A stretch of DNA of 29,012 nucleotides. Origin: an uncultured Collinsella sp. GTDB lineage: Bacteria; Actinomycetota; Coriobacteriia; Coriobacteriales; Coriobacteriaceae. Numbering within the stretch: position 1 is the stretch's first letter; the number at the start of each line of letters is the position of its first letter. A program made the position numbers and the translations under genes. Shown one piece after another: positions 1 through 10,068 of this stretch. The stretch spans positions 1 through 29,012 of the forward strand of contig CAKTVQ010000019.1 in the NCBI GenBank assembly GCA_934630375.1. The letters are read 5' to 3'. Below the pieces are notes generated by a model that was not told where the DNA came from, searched no databases, and saw nothing but the letters and a program-made list of their open reading frames with translations.

Positions 1-18
1 ATCCCGCTGGGGGCACCA
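1..18 (+). tRNA. tRNA 3' end (partial)
   Basis: The first bases read as the 3' strand of a T stem (ATCCCGC), an acceptor 3' strand (TGGGGGC, 8-14), discriminator A15 and an encoded CCA (16-18). An intrinsic terminator follows at once. The anticodon lies outside the window, so the amino acid cannot be assigned; the acceptor half implies a 5' end GCCCCCA. Confidence 0.72.
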
Positions 19-30
19 TTTGAAATGCAA

Positions 31-62
31 AGCCCGTTACCCTTGTGGTGACGGGCTTTTTT
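31..62 (+). terminator. Intrinsic terminator of the upstream tRNA
   Basis: An 11-bp stem (31-41 with 47-57, one G-U pair) with a 5-nt loop is followed by a run of six T. It lies 12 bp after the tRNA CCA and would end tRNA transcription. Confidence 0.85.
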
Positions 63-122
63 CTTCTCCAACGCCGGGATTCGAACCCCGAAGGCATAAA
101 ATCACACTGTCATCCAAGGGCC

Positions 123-343
123 CGTGGACAAAAAATAGCAAATATGAGTACTGTTACCAATTTAGTAACAGCGATTTCATGCCATCAGAAGGCAATTTGG
201 ACGCCAGGCGTCCTACGGCGGAAGAATTGCAGGCGTTTATCAGCTAAGTACTTGGACATATGTTGCGTAACACTGCATATTTTGCAAAAAGATAATGCTG
301 CAGGGCTTGTGACAGTACTCATATTTGACGTTTTTTGCCCACG
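123..343. mobile_element. MITE-like element with 35-bp inverted ends
   Basis: The 35-nt segments 123-157 and 309-343 are inverted copies of each other with about five mismatches; both carry the stretch CAAATATGAGTACTGT. The 221-bp unit encodes no recognisable transposase. Just inside the left end, 151-157 and 165-171 form a second 7-bp palindrome. No target-site duplication is obvious. Size, lack of coding capacity and long imperfect terminal inverted repeats fit a MITE; a long structured RNA is the alternative. Short open frames crossing it look spurious. Confidence 0.5.
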
Positions 344-402
344 ACCCCTTATTGCGTGGGCGAATCAGTTGCAAAGCGGGATCCAAAGCGTCCTTCGCAA
401 AC

Positions 403-437
403 AAAAAGCCGGGGCCCGCGCGATGCAGACCCCGGCT
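403..437 (-). terminator. Terminator of the type III glutamine synthetase gene
   Basis: Read on the minus strand, an 8-bp GC-only stem (430-437 with 407-414, AGCCGGGG/CCCCGGCT) is followed by a run of five T. It lies about 30 bp beyond the glutamine synthetase stop codon. Confidence 0.82.
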
Positions 438-466
438 CAATACCGTGACGATATGTCAGTTACGTT

Positions 467-2554
<2,088 letters not shown>

Positions 2555-2639
2555 ACGGAACTCCCTTCGTATCGGCACCGCGTGAGAAGCGGTGTTGATT
2601 ACTAACGAACGAGTCATAGATTAGGCTCGTCGTGTTTCC

Positions 2640-2678
2640 GCAACATTACCGTTATGTTGCTGTCACGAAACCAATCAA
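2640..2678 (-). promoter_or_regulatory. Putative glnN promoter with overlapping palindromic operator
   Basis: On the minus strand TTGATT (2673-2678) could be a -35 element, with a weak -10 such as CATAAC 16 nt downstream. A perfect 7-bp inverted repeat GCAACAT-N7-ATGTTGC (2640-2660) covers the proposed -10. That position suits a repressor. The palindrome is directly visible; the promoter assignment is tentative. Confidence 0.4.
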
Positions 2679-2729
2679 TGAGGTTACCGCATCGCGGCGG
2701 CGTTGCCGCTCTCAACAGCCAATCAACTG

Positions 2730-2981
2730 TATAAATTGCAGACCTCTCCCCATGGTTTAAGGGTAGTCAATTTGGGATGGGGCTCTATTAACTGGTATTT
2801 CGCATCAGATACCAGTCTTTATAGCCCGTGTCAAAATGAGCCGCTCTGCTATAGGAGATGCCGATAGCAAGGCATCTTTGATTGGTATCCCCCAAATCGC
2901 GAGTAAAACTCCACCGTGGCACAGCGGTGCTGTAGAATCCTTACAACACATCGCACTATTACGTATCTAGAGGAGCACGAT
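2730..2981 (+). promoter_or_regulatory. metF operon promoter and long structured leader
   Basis: A TATAAA box at 2730-2735 could be the -10 element, giving a leader of about 240 nt before metF. The leader holds three hairpins: CCCCAT/ATGGGG (2748-2753 with 2777-2782), an 8-bp stem (2791-2798 with 2809-2816) and a 7-bp stem (2856-2862 with 2871-2877). TGGTAT occurs at 2793-2798 and again at 2883-2888, and both can pair with ATACCA at 2809-2814, so two mutually exclusive folds are possible. No known riboswitch consensus was recognised. Confidence 0.35.
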
Positions 2982-3854
2982 ATGCGCGTCGACGAGGTTT
3001 TTAAGCAGACAGCATCCCAGGGCACCACGCCCGTTTCGTTTGAGATGTTCCCGCCCAAGGGTGAGCTTACCCTCGATACGGCTCGCGAAGTGGCGGGCAA
3101 CCTGTGCAAGCTTTCGCCGAGCTTTGTCTCGGTCACTTGTTCCGCTGGCGGCTCGGGTAACGGTGCCACCACCGCCCCCATCGCGCATATGATTTCGAGC
3201 GAATTCGATACACCCTCGGTGGCACACCTTACCTGCGTGGGCCGCTCGCACGCCGATATCGCCGCCAAGATCGACGAGTATCGCACAGCCGGCGTTGAAA
3301 ACATCCTGGCCCTGCGTGGCGATCTCCCTGCCGGCGCGACCGAGGACGACAAGCCCGCCTCGGACTACGCCTACGCCCGTGACCTCATCCCTGAGCTTGT
3401 CGACGCCGGCTTTTGCGTGGGCGCCGCAGCCTATCCCGAGGGCCACATTGCCTGCGAGGATCTCAACCTCTCGGTCGAATACCTCAAGCAAAAGCAGGAC
3501 GCCGGCGCGAGCTTCTTTGTGACACAGCTCTTCTTTGATAACGAGTGCTTCTACCGCTTCCGCGAGCTCGCCGACAAGGCGGGCATCACCGCGCCCATCA
3601 CCGCGGGCATCATGCCGTTTATGGGAAAGTCGCAGATCAGCCGCATGGTCTTTATGTGCGGCGCGTCGCTGCCCTCCCCCGTCATCAAGATCCTCGCCAA
3701 GTACGAGAACGACCCCGAGAGCCTGCAGGCAGCCGGTGTAGATTATGCCGCCCGCCAGCTTTGCGACCTCAAGGAGCACGGCGCCGACGGTCTGCACCTG
3801 TACACTATGAACCGTCCTGCAATCGCCGCGACCATTATGGAGCGCCTGGGGTAA
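2982..3854 (+). CDS. metF: Methylenetetrahydrofolate reductase
   Basis: MetF is a flavoprotein that reduces 5,10-methylene-THF to 5-methyl-THF, the methyl donor for methionine synthase. The 290-residue product is the normal size for a bacterial enzyme. It begins with the family-typical segment VSFEMFPPKG and contains LTCVGRS, an ILALRGD segment (the LRGD motif) and FFVTQLFFD, all characteristic of the TIM-barrel reductase. An in-frame start 22 codons upstream is possible, but ATG 2982 has GAGGAG 6 nt before it and gives the expected N-terminus. The stop codon overlaps the next ATG by one base, so metF is translationally coupled to the methionine synthase reactivation gene and metH. Together they form a one-carbon/methionine operon. 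Confidence 0.95.
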   Translation: MRVDEVFKQTASQGTTPVSFEMFPPKGELTLDTAREVAGNLCKLSPSFVSVTCSAGGSGNGATTAPIAHMISSEFDTPSVAHLTCVGRSHADIAAKIDEYRTAGVENILALRGDLPAGATEDDKPASDYAYARDLIPELVDAGFCVGAAAYPEGHIACEDLNLSVEYLKQKQDAGASFFVTQLFFDNECFYRFRELADKAGITAPITAGIMPFMGKSQISRMVFMCGASLPSPVIKILAKYENDPESLQAAGVDYAARQLCDLKEHGADGLHLYTMNRPAIAATIMERLG

Positions 3855-4642
3855 TGGAAAAACCGCACATCGATACAACCGACGTCGAAGTGCCGGCCGA
3901 CCTTGCGTCGCCGGCGCTTTACCGTATCGATGCTGCCCACCACCCCCGTGTCGACCGTGCCGAGATGCTGCGGTATCTGGGCTACGGCGGTCAGCAGATC
4001 GAGCCCGAACTGTCGCAACGCATTGAGCTTGTGGTCGAGCGCCTGGAGTTGGATATCGAGCCACGCGGTGTACGTCGCGTCTTTGCCGTCGATGCCACGG
4101 GTGTCGACGAGCAGGGCGAGCCCTGCATTCGCTTGGTTGGCACCAATGTTGAGCTGCGAGGTCGCGATATCTATCGTCATCTTAAGGACGCCCGCTTGGC
4201 AGCGCTCATGGCCTGCACCCTCGGCATGGCCGCCGAGCGCCGTCTGCGGACCACCGGAGCTCAGCAGCCCCTGGAGGGCGCCGTGCTTGACGCCGCGTGC
4301 TCGGCATATGTTGAGGCCGCCGTTGAGCAGATGGACCAGCAGGTCAAGGCGGACGCTGCCGCACACGGACTCGCCGGCAACTGGCGCTTTAGCCCCGGAT
4401 ACGGCGACTGCCCGCTTTCGGCTCAGCGCTCAATCGTGGATGTACTCAACGCCACACGCCTCATTGGACTCACCGTCACACCCACCAGCCTGCTCATGCC
4501 CACCAAGAGTGTGACCGCGGTGATCGGCCTGTTTGACGGCGAAGTCCACGACGCCCAGACCCGCCCCACCTGCAATATCTGCCGCATGCGCGAGCACTGC
4601 CGCTTCCGCGCCGCCCACACCACCTGCTATTCCAGCCATTAG
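3854..4642 (+). CDS. Stand-alone methionine synthase reactivation-domain protein
   Basis: This 262-residue protein matches the C-terminal activation domain of cobalamin-dependent methionine synthase (MetH activation domain family), here encoded separately, as known in Thermotoga and many anaerobes. It would bind S-adenosylmethionine and help reductively remethylate inactive cob(II)alamin in MetH. Evidence includes a HPRVDRAEMLRYLGYGG-type N-terminus, the SAM-site segment RFSPGYGDCPL and a C-terminal cysteine cluster (CNICRMREHC). The start overlaps the metF stop (TAATG). A longer frame beginning at 3545 lies inside metF and is rejected. The metH gene immediately downstream lacks this domain, so the two products are complementary. 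Confidence 0.9.
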   Translation: MEKPHIDTTDVEVPADLASPALYRIDAAHHPRVDRAEMLRYLGYGGQQIEPELSQRIELVVERLELDIEPRGVRRVFAVDATGVDEQGEPCIRLVGTNVELRGRDIYRHLKDARLAALMACTLGMAAERRLRTTGAQQPLEGAVLDAACSAYVEAAVEQMDQQVKADAAAHGLAGNWRFSPGYGDCPLSAQRSIVDVLNATRLIGLTVTPTSLLMPTKSVTAVIGLFDGEVHDAQTRPTCNICRMREHCRFRAAHTTCYSSH

Positions 4643-4651
4643 GAGCCGCCG

Positions 4652-7207
4652 ATGTTTACTCCGCTTATCACTCATGATTCTGACGGCACTGCATTGGCGG
4701 CACCCGTTGATGCCGCACGTCGCAACGGTGCCACGTACAAGACGCGCACGATCGACGACCTGCGCATCAAGGACGATCGCCTGCGTGCGGCCGTCGAGGG
4801 CACCGGGCATCTGCTGTTCGACGGCGGCATGGGCACCATGCTGCAGGCAGCGGGCATGAAGGCCGGGGCTTTGCCCGAGCTCCTCAACTTTGAGGAGCCC
4901 CAGGTCATTACCGATATTCAGCGTCAGTACGTCGAGGCCGGCTGCGATGTGATCACCGCCAACACCTTTGGCGCCAACGCGCACAAGCTCGACGGCGCCG
5001 CCACCGTGGCAGATGTCTTTGCCGCCGCCGTCGCCTGCGCCCGCGCGGCCGGTGCCCACTATGTCGCCGGCGACATCGGCCCCATCGGCGCCCTGCTGCG
5101 CCCCCTGGGCACCCTCAGCTTTGACGAGGCCTACGACCTCTTTGCCGAGGAAGTACGCGCCGGCGTCGATGCGGGCGTGGACCTCTTTATTATCGAGACT
5201 ATGACCGACCTGGCCGAGATCAAGGCGGCAGTCCTCGCCTGCCGCGAGAACTCCGACCTGCCCGTCTTTGCCACCATGACCTTTGAGGAAGACGGCCGCA
5301 CCTTCTTGGGGACGAGCCCCGAGGTCGCCGCCATCACCCTCGACGCCATCGGCGCCGACGTCCTGGGCATCAACTGCAGCCAGGGCCCGGCCGAGCTCCG
5401 AGGACTCGCCGCGCGTATGCTCACCGTCACCGACAAGCCTGTCATGGTGCAGGCAAATGCGGGACTGCCCCGCGTGGACGATGACGGCAACACCGTCTTT
5501 GACATCCAGGCACCCGAATACGCCGAGGCCGTCGCCGGCATGATCGAGGATGGCGTGAGCGTCGTCGGCGGATGCTGCGGCACCACGCCCACGCACATGG
5601 CGGCGCTGCGCACCCTCATCGACAACAACACGCCTGGCGTGCGTCACCGCAAGCCCAGCATGTCGGTCACGAGCGCCCAGACGGTCGTAGACCTTCCCTG
5701 CGACGGCCACAAGATCGCCGTCATCGGCGAGCGCATCAACCCCACCGGCAAAAAGCGCCTGCAGCAGGCTCTGCGCGATGGCGACCTGGATTACGTCGTG
5801 AGCCAGGGCATCAGCCAGCAGGAGCAGGGCGCCGACATCCTAGATGTCAACGTGGGCCTGCCCGAGATCGACGAGGTCAAGATCATCCAGCAGGCAACCG
5901 AGCAGCTCCAGGGCTCCACCCTCCTGCCCCTGCAGATCGACTCCACCGACCCCGCCGCCGTCGAGGCCGCCGTACGCCGCTACGCCGGCAAGCCCATCAT
6001 CAACTCGGTTAACGGCAAGCAGCAGATCATGGATGAGATCTTCCCGCTGGTCGCCCACTACGGCACCAACGTCGTCGGCCTCACGCTCGACGAGGGCGGC
6101 ATTCCCGATACCGCCGAGGCCCGCTTTACCATCGCCGAGCGCATCGTGGCCGAGGCCGCCCGCTACGGCATCGGCCCGGACCGCATCCTCATCGACTGCC
6201 TGGTCATGACCGCCTCGACCAACCAGCGCCAGGCCGAGCAGATCCTGCGCGCCATGTCGCTGTGCAAGGAGCGCCTGGGCGTCAAATGCGCGCTCGGCGT
6301 GTCGAACATCAGCTTTGGCCTGCCTGCCCGCCCGCTGCTGGGCTCGGTCTTTTTGGCCGCCGCGTTTGGCGCGGGCCTAGACGCCCCTATCATGAACCCG
6401 GGCTCCAAGCGCTTTATGGACACCGTCTACAGTTATCGCGTGCTGAGTGTTGAGGACGAGGGCTCGACCGGATACATCGAGCGCTACGCCGGCTGGACCG
6501 ACCCGTATAAGATCGCCGCGAACCCGGCGGCCGCTCAGGCAGCATCAAGCGATGCCGCGCCTGCCGCGGGCGCCACCGCAAGCGCCGACGACGACCCCAT
6601 CCGCCACATGGTCGTCTCGGGCCGTAAGGGCGAGATCGCGGCCGAGACCGAGCGCCTGCTGGCCGACCACGACGCCATGGACCTCATCAACAACCACTTT
6701 ATCCCCGCCCTCGACGAGGTCGGCGTCCTCTTCGATCAGGGCAAGTTCTTCTTGCCGCAGCTCATGGCCTCGGCAGAAGCAGCGCGCGTGGGCTTCGATG
6801 CCATCAAACGCCTGATGCCCGCCGGCGAGATTGCCGACAAGGGCAAGATCTGCGTGGCCACCGTCAAGGGCGACATCCACGATATCGGTAAGAACATCGT
6901 CAAGATGCTGCTCGACAACTACGGCTACACCGTCTTTGACCTGGGCCGCGATGTCGATCCGCAGGAGGTGCTCAAGACCGTCAAGGAGCGCGACATTAAG
7001 CTCGTCGGCCTCTCGGCGCTTATGACTACCACCGTCGTCGCCATGGAGGAGACCATCAAGCTGCTCCATTCGGAAGTTCCGGGCGTCAAGATTATCGTGG
7101 GCGGCGCCGTGCTCACCCCCGAATACGCCAAACAGATCGGCGCAGACTACTACGCCAAGGACGCCGCCGAGAGCGCGCGCATCGCCGAAGAGGTCTTTGG
7201 CCGGTAA
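4652..7207 (+). CDS. metH: Cobalamin-dependent methionine synthase lacking the activation domain
   Basis: MetH transfers the methyl group of 5-methyl-THF via methylcobalamin to homocysteine. The 851-residue product has three modules in order. First is a homocysteine-binding barrel (about 50-325) with DGGMGTML and zinc ligands Cys242 (INCSQGP), Cys308 and Cys309 (GGCCG). Next is a pterin-binding barrel (about 355-620, starting near IGERINPTGKK). Last is a cobalamin-binding region with DIHDIG, where His743 is the lower axial ligand. E. coli MetH has about 1,230 residues; the missing C-terminal activation domain is supplied by the preceding gene. AGGAG lies 7 nt before the ATG. An N-terminal extension of about 45 residues and an Ala-rich linker (about 625-650) precede and separate domains. 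Confidence 0.96.
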   Translation: MFTPLITHDSDGTALAAPVDAARRNGATYKTRTIDDLRIKDDRLRAAVEGTGHLLFDGGMGTMLQAAGMKAGALPELLNFEEPQVITDIQRQYVEAGCDVITANTFGANAHKLDGAATVADVFAAAVACARAAGAHYVAGDIGPIGALLRPLGTLSFDEAYDLFAEEVRAGVDAGVDLFIIETMTDLAEIKAAVLACRENSDLPVFATMTFEEDGRTFLGTSPEVAAITLDAIGADVLGINCSQGPAELRGLAARMLTVTDKPVMVQANAGLPRVDDDGNTVFDIQAPEYAEAVAGMIEDGVSVVGGCCGTTPTHMAALRTLIDNNTPGVRHRKPSMSVTSAQTVVDLPCDGHKIAVIGERINPTGKKRLQQALRDGDLDYVVSQGISQQEQGADILDVNVGLPEIDEVKIIQQATEQLQGSTLLPLQIDSTDPAAVEAAVRRYAGKPIINSVNGKQQIMDEIFPLVAHYGTNVVGLTLDEGGIPDTAEARFTIAERIVAEAARYGIGPDRILIDCLVMTASTNQRQAEQILRAMSLCKERLGVKCALGVSNISFGLPARPLLGSVFLAAAFGAGLDAPIMNPGSKRFMDTVYSYRVLSVEDEGSTGYIERYAGWTDPYKIAANPAAAQAASSDAAPAAGATASADDDPIRHMVVSGRKGEIAAETERLLADHDAMDLINNHFIPALDEVGVLFDQGKFFLPQLMASAEAARVGFDAIKRLMPAGEIADKGKICVATVKGDIHDIGKNIVKMLLDNYGYTVFDLGRDVDPQEVLKTVKERDIKLVGLSALMTTTVVAMEETIKLLHSEVPGVKIIVGGAVLTPEYAKQIGADYYAKDAAESARIAEEVFGR

Positions 7208-7232
7208 CACAACGGAAACAACCCCACACCAA

Positions 7233-7270
7233 AACGTGCCGCATGTGCCACTTGGCGCGTGCGGCACGTT
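7233..7270. terminator. Hairpin after metH
   Basis: An 11-bp perfect stem (7233-7243 with 7260-7270, AACGTGCCGCA/TGCGGCACGTT) lies 25 bp after the metH stop. The following plus-strand sequence is A-rich, not T-rich, so it is a weak intrinsic terminator or a processing or stability hairpin ahead of the UPF0210 gene. Confidence 0.45.
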
Positions 7271-7315
7271 AAAATAAAGGGGACTATGCTCGTTTTGGCA
7301 GATAGGAGCGCAAGG

Positions 7316-8680
7316 ATGGCGATCACGCCTGCAGAAATCGCGGAAACCCGCGGCATGGTTGAGGAGCAGAACCTCGACATCAGGACCATCACCATGGGTG
7401 TTTCGCTCATGGGTTGCGGCGACGAGAACCTCGACCGCATGTGCACGAAGATCTACGACCACGTGACGCACACGGCTGAGCACTTGGTCGAAACCGCCGA
7501 GAACCTCGAGCGCGAGTACGGTATCCCCATCGTCAACAAGCGCGTCTCCGTCACTCCGGTGGCGCAGATTGCCGCTTGCTGCAAGGATGAGGACCTCACC
7601 CCCATCGCGCATGCCCTCGACCGTGCGGCCGAGACCCTCGGCATCGACTACCTGGGCGGTTTCTCCGCGCTTGTCCAGAAGGGCATCGGCGACGCCGACC
7701 GCCGCGTTATCCAGTCCATTCCGCAGGCGCTCGCCACCACGAGCCGTGTCTGCTCCAGCGTCAACGTCGCCAGCCTGCGTGCCGGCATCAACATGGACGC
7801 CGTGCTCATGGCCGCCCAGACCATCATCGATGCCGCTAAACTCACGGCCGACCAGGATTCCGTCGGCGCTTCCAAGTTTGTCTGCTTTGCCAACATGGTC
7901 GAGGACTCCCCGTTTATGGCGGGCGCCGTCCACGGCGGTGGCGAGGCCGACGCCGTCATCAACGTCGGCGTCTCGGGCCCCGGCGTTATGGCCGCGGCCC
8001 TGGAGACGCTCCCCGACTCCGCCTCGATGATGGAGGTCGCCGAGAAGATCAAGCAGACCGCCTTTAAGATCACCCGTGCCGGCGAGCTCATGAGCCGCGA
8101 GGCCGCCCGCCGTCTGGGTGTCGAGAAGGGCATTGTCGACCTGTCGCTGGCCCCCACGCCCGCCATTGGCGACTCCGTTGCCCGCATCCTCGAGATCATC
8201 GGCGTGGGCACCTGCGGCGGCCCGGGCACGACCTGCGCGCTTGCCATGCTCAACGACGCCGTCAAGAAGGGCGGCGTCATGGCCAGCTCCAGCGTCGGCG
8301 GCCTCTCGGGCGCCTTTATCCCCGTGTCCGAGGACGCCGGCATGATCGCCGCCGTCGAGGCCGGTGCACTTTCGCTCGAGAAGCTCGAGGCCATGACTTG
8401 CGTATGCTCCGTCGGTCTGGACATGATCGCCATCCCCGGTGACACCCCGGTCGAGACGATCGCCGGCATTATCGCCGACGAGATGGCCATCGGCGTCATT
8501 AACAACAAGACCACGGCTGTCCGCGTCATCCCTGCCATCGGCAAGGGCGTGGGCGACTGCGTCGAGTACGGCGGCCTGTTCGGCCGTGCACCCATCATGC
8601 CGGTGAACCCCAACGCCGGCACCGTGCTTGCCCACCGCGGTGGTCGATTCCCGGCGCCGCTGAACTCGCTGAAGAACTAG
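7316..8680 (+). CDS. UPF0210 / PFL-like (DUF711) family protein
   Basis: The 454-residue product matches the UPF0210 (DUF711) family, whose fold resembles pyruvate formate-lyase/glycyl-radical enzymes; its biochemical role is not established. Family landmarks are the N-terminal [14 protein letters not shown] segment, a [18 protein letters not shown] stretch, [20 protein letters not shown] and [18 protein letters not shown]. Length is normal. The first in-frame ATG is 19 codons earlier, but ATG 7316 has AGGAG with a 7-nt spacer and gives the expected MAITPAEI start. In many Gram-positives an ACT-domain gene (UPF0237) directly precedes this family; here the upstream neighbour is metH, and no such small gene is visible in the 108-bp gap. 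Confidence 0.88.
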   Translation: MAITPAEIAETRGMVEEQNLDIRTITMGVSLMGCGDENLDRMCTKIYDHVTHTAEHLVETAENLEREYGIPIVNKRVSVTPVAQIAACCKDEDLTPIAHALDRAAETLGIDYLGGFSALVQKGIGDADRRVIQSIPQALATTSRVCSSVNVASLRAGINMDAVLMAAQTIIDAAKLTADQDSVGASKFVCFANMVEDSPFMAGAVHGGGEADAVINVGVSGPGVMAAALETLPDSASMMEVAEKIKQTAFKITRAGELMSREAARRLGVEKGIVDLSLAPTPAIGDSVARILEIIGVGTCGGPGTTCALAMLNDAVKKGGVMASSSVGGLSGAFIPVSEDAGMIAAVEAGALSLEKLEAMTCVCSVGLDMIAIPGDTPVETIAGIIADEMAIGVINNKTTAVRVIPAIGKGVGDCVEYGGLFGRAPIMPVNPNAGTVLAHRGGRFPAPLNSLKN

Positions 8681-8697
8681 CCTAGGGATTCGGGCGA

Positions 8698-8831
8698 GGA
8701 GCCCCGGGGAGGGCAAATATATAAGGTCGCCTGCTCGGACAGTCCTGACTCGCACGGAGAGCACATTAAGTGCTCTCCGGCTCGTGCGGAACTCGCGATC
8801 GACCTTATATATTTGCCCTCCCCGGGGCTCC
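8698..8831. repeat. Long nested palindrome enclosing a conserved 60-nt core (copy 1)
   Basis: Two perfect 32-bp inverted arms (8698-8729 and 8800-8831) enclose a 60-nt core (8735-8794). The core starts TCGGACAGTCCTG and ends CGTGCGGAACTC, and has a central 9-bp stem (8756-8764 with 8770-8778) closed by the loop ATTAA plus an outer 5-bp helix (8751-8755 with 8784-8788). A core of identical length with the same invariant blocks but different, compensating stem bases occurs at 28932-28991. Outer arm ends also match copy 2. No known element name was recognised. Confidence 0.85.
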
Positions 8832-8914
8832 CGCACAACGGGACCTCGGTTGGGTTCTATCCCGATTGCAGTTGCTTCGCTCCTGCACCACTTGGTTGGT
8901 ATGGCGGTTTGGCG

Positions 8915-8943
8915 TTGGAACGGTTCTTTTTCTGATATATGCT
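8915..8943 (+). promoter_or_regulatory. Putative promoter of the methyltransferase gene
   Basis: TTGGAA (8915-8920) and TATGCT (8938-8943) are separated by 17 nt. The predicted start near 8950 coincides with the beginning of a terminator-like hairpin. The rest of 8832-8914 shows no recognised feature. Confidence 0.4.
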
Positions 8944-8947
8944 GGTT

Positions 8948-8980
8948 GCGGCTCTTCTTTTTGGGAGGGGCCGCTTTTTT
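8948..8980 (+). terminator. Terminator or attenuator ahead of the methyltransferase gene
   Basis: An 8-bp stem with two G-U pairs (8948-8955 with 8967-8974) is followed directly by six T. It ends about 5 bp before the ribosome binding region of the next gene. It is either the end of transcription from upstream or a leader attenuator. Confidence 0.65.
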
Positions 8981-8999
8981 GTTGTGAGGGGGATGGCCC

Positions 9000-9887
9000 G
9001 TGGCTGATGATTTGATTCGTTCTGAGCTGCTTTCTGTGGATTGGAATGAGGAATGGATGCAGATGCAAGCTGCTCGGCATCGGGCTGATGACTCTTTTGA
9101 GTGGGACAAAAGGGCTCGGCATTTTCGGCCGCTTGAGACTGCCCCTTATGCTCGCGATTTTATGAAGCTGTTAGCGCTCCAGCCTGGTGAGTCGGTGCTT
9201 GATATGGGGTGTGGGGCTGGGTCGATTGCTATTCCACTTGCGCAGGCCGGGCACCCTGTGATTGCGGCTGACTTCTCTCCTGCTATGCTTGGCACGCTTG
9301 ATGCTGGCATTGAGTATTACGGGCTCGAAGGCCGCATTACGCCGCTTGAGCTTGCCTGGGATGATGATTGGGACTTGGTTGGACCGGTCGCGAAAGCGGT
9401 AGATGTTGCCTTTGCCAGTCGCTCCGTCACCACGACCAACCTAAAAGGTGCGCTTACCAAGCTTGACCGTACGGCTCGTCGGCGCTGTGCTGTTACTATG
9501 GTCGCCAACTCCAGTCCGCGCTACGATCTGCATCTGATGAACGCCATCGGCGCCTCGGTTACCTGCAGTAATGGCTTTGTCTATGCCTTTAATATCCTCA
9601 TTCAGATGGGTGCCCTGCCGCAGGTTACGTACTTTGAATCGCCTCGTCGCGACACCTTCGATAGCCTCGAGACGGGTGTGGCGGACTTCTCCCGCATGCT
9701 CGAGCACGGTAATGAGGATAAGATCGACCGTCTACGCGATTACATTGCCCAGCATATGATTGAAAATCCCCATGCCGGCGAGCCCGGGTCCAAGGGCGTG
9801 CCGCAGGGACGCTTTATGCTCGACCATATCCGCAAGGTTCGCTGGGCGTTTATTGCCTGGGAGCCGATCTCTGCGAACCGCCTGTAG
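9000..9887 (+). CDS. Class I SAM-dependent methyltransferase, substrate unknown
   Basis: The 295-residue protein has a Rossmann-type SAM-binding core: motif I VLDMGCGAGS at about 66-75, then PVIAADFSPAML, where the acidic residue after the second strand would bind ribose. The N-terminal 40 residues (charged, with FEWDKRARHF) and the C-terminal part are not assigned to a substrate class. The start is GTG 9000, with a GAGGGGG stretch about 8 nt upstream; the nearer ATG at 8993 runs into a stop. Early codons are noticeably richer in T-ending codons than those of the neighbours, hinting at a different history. The gene appears monocistronic, following the attenuator-like hairpin. Small-molecule or RNA methylation are both open. 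Confidence 0.82.
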   Translation: MADDLIRSELLSVDWNEEWMQMQAARHRADDSFEWDKRARHFRPLETAPYARDFMKLLALQPGESVLDMGCGAGSIAIPLAQAGHPVIAADFSPAMLGTLDAGIEYYGLEGRITPLELAWDDDWDLVGPVAKAVDVAFASRSVTTTNLKGALTKLDRTARRRCAVTMVANSSPRYDLHLMNAIGASVTCSNGFVYAFNILIQMGALPQVTYFESPRRDTFDSLETGVADFSRMLEHGNEDKIDRLRDYIAQHMIENPHAGEPGSKGVPQGRFMLDHIRKVRWAFIAWEPISANRL

Positions 9888-10068
9888 ACCGATTGCATCC
9901 GTGCCACGTATCCGCCTGCAGTCCGCGCCGTTCTCCCGCTCGGCATCCGCATTCTTTTTGAACTGGGCAAACGCGCTCCACACCGCGCCGTTCCTGCGCT
10001 ATCGTGGGACAGCTCACGTAGATTAAGGCCCCGTCGCGGGGCACCCCATACATAGAAAGCGAGAACCC

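Noticed and set aside
68..95. A tRNA gene on the minus strand
   Set aside because: Only a T-arm-like segment with a mismatched stem is present; no acceptor, D or anticodon arm could be found.
2618..2981. Known SAM, T-box or cobalamin riboswitch upstream of metF
   Set aside because: None of the conserved boxes of these classes was recognised; only generic hairpins are visible.
3545..3853. Extended start for the MetH reactivation protein
   Set aside because: This stretch overlaps metF in another frame and shows no homology. ATG 3854 overlaps the metF stop and gives the expected N-terminus.
2967..4064. Minus-strand frame over metF and the reactivation gene
   Set aside because: This is the shadow of well-supported plus-strand genes; no recognisable protein is encoded.
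6545..9109. Minus-strand open frame of 854 codons
   Set aside because: It lies opposite metH, the UPF0210 gene and the palindromic element. The composition is Gly/Asp/His/Arg-rich with no domain, and it spans three unrelated features.
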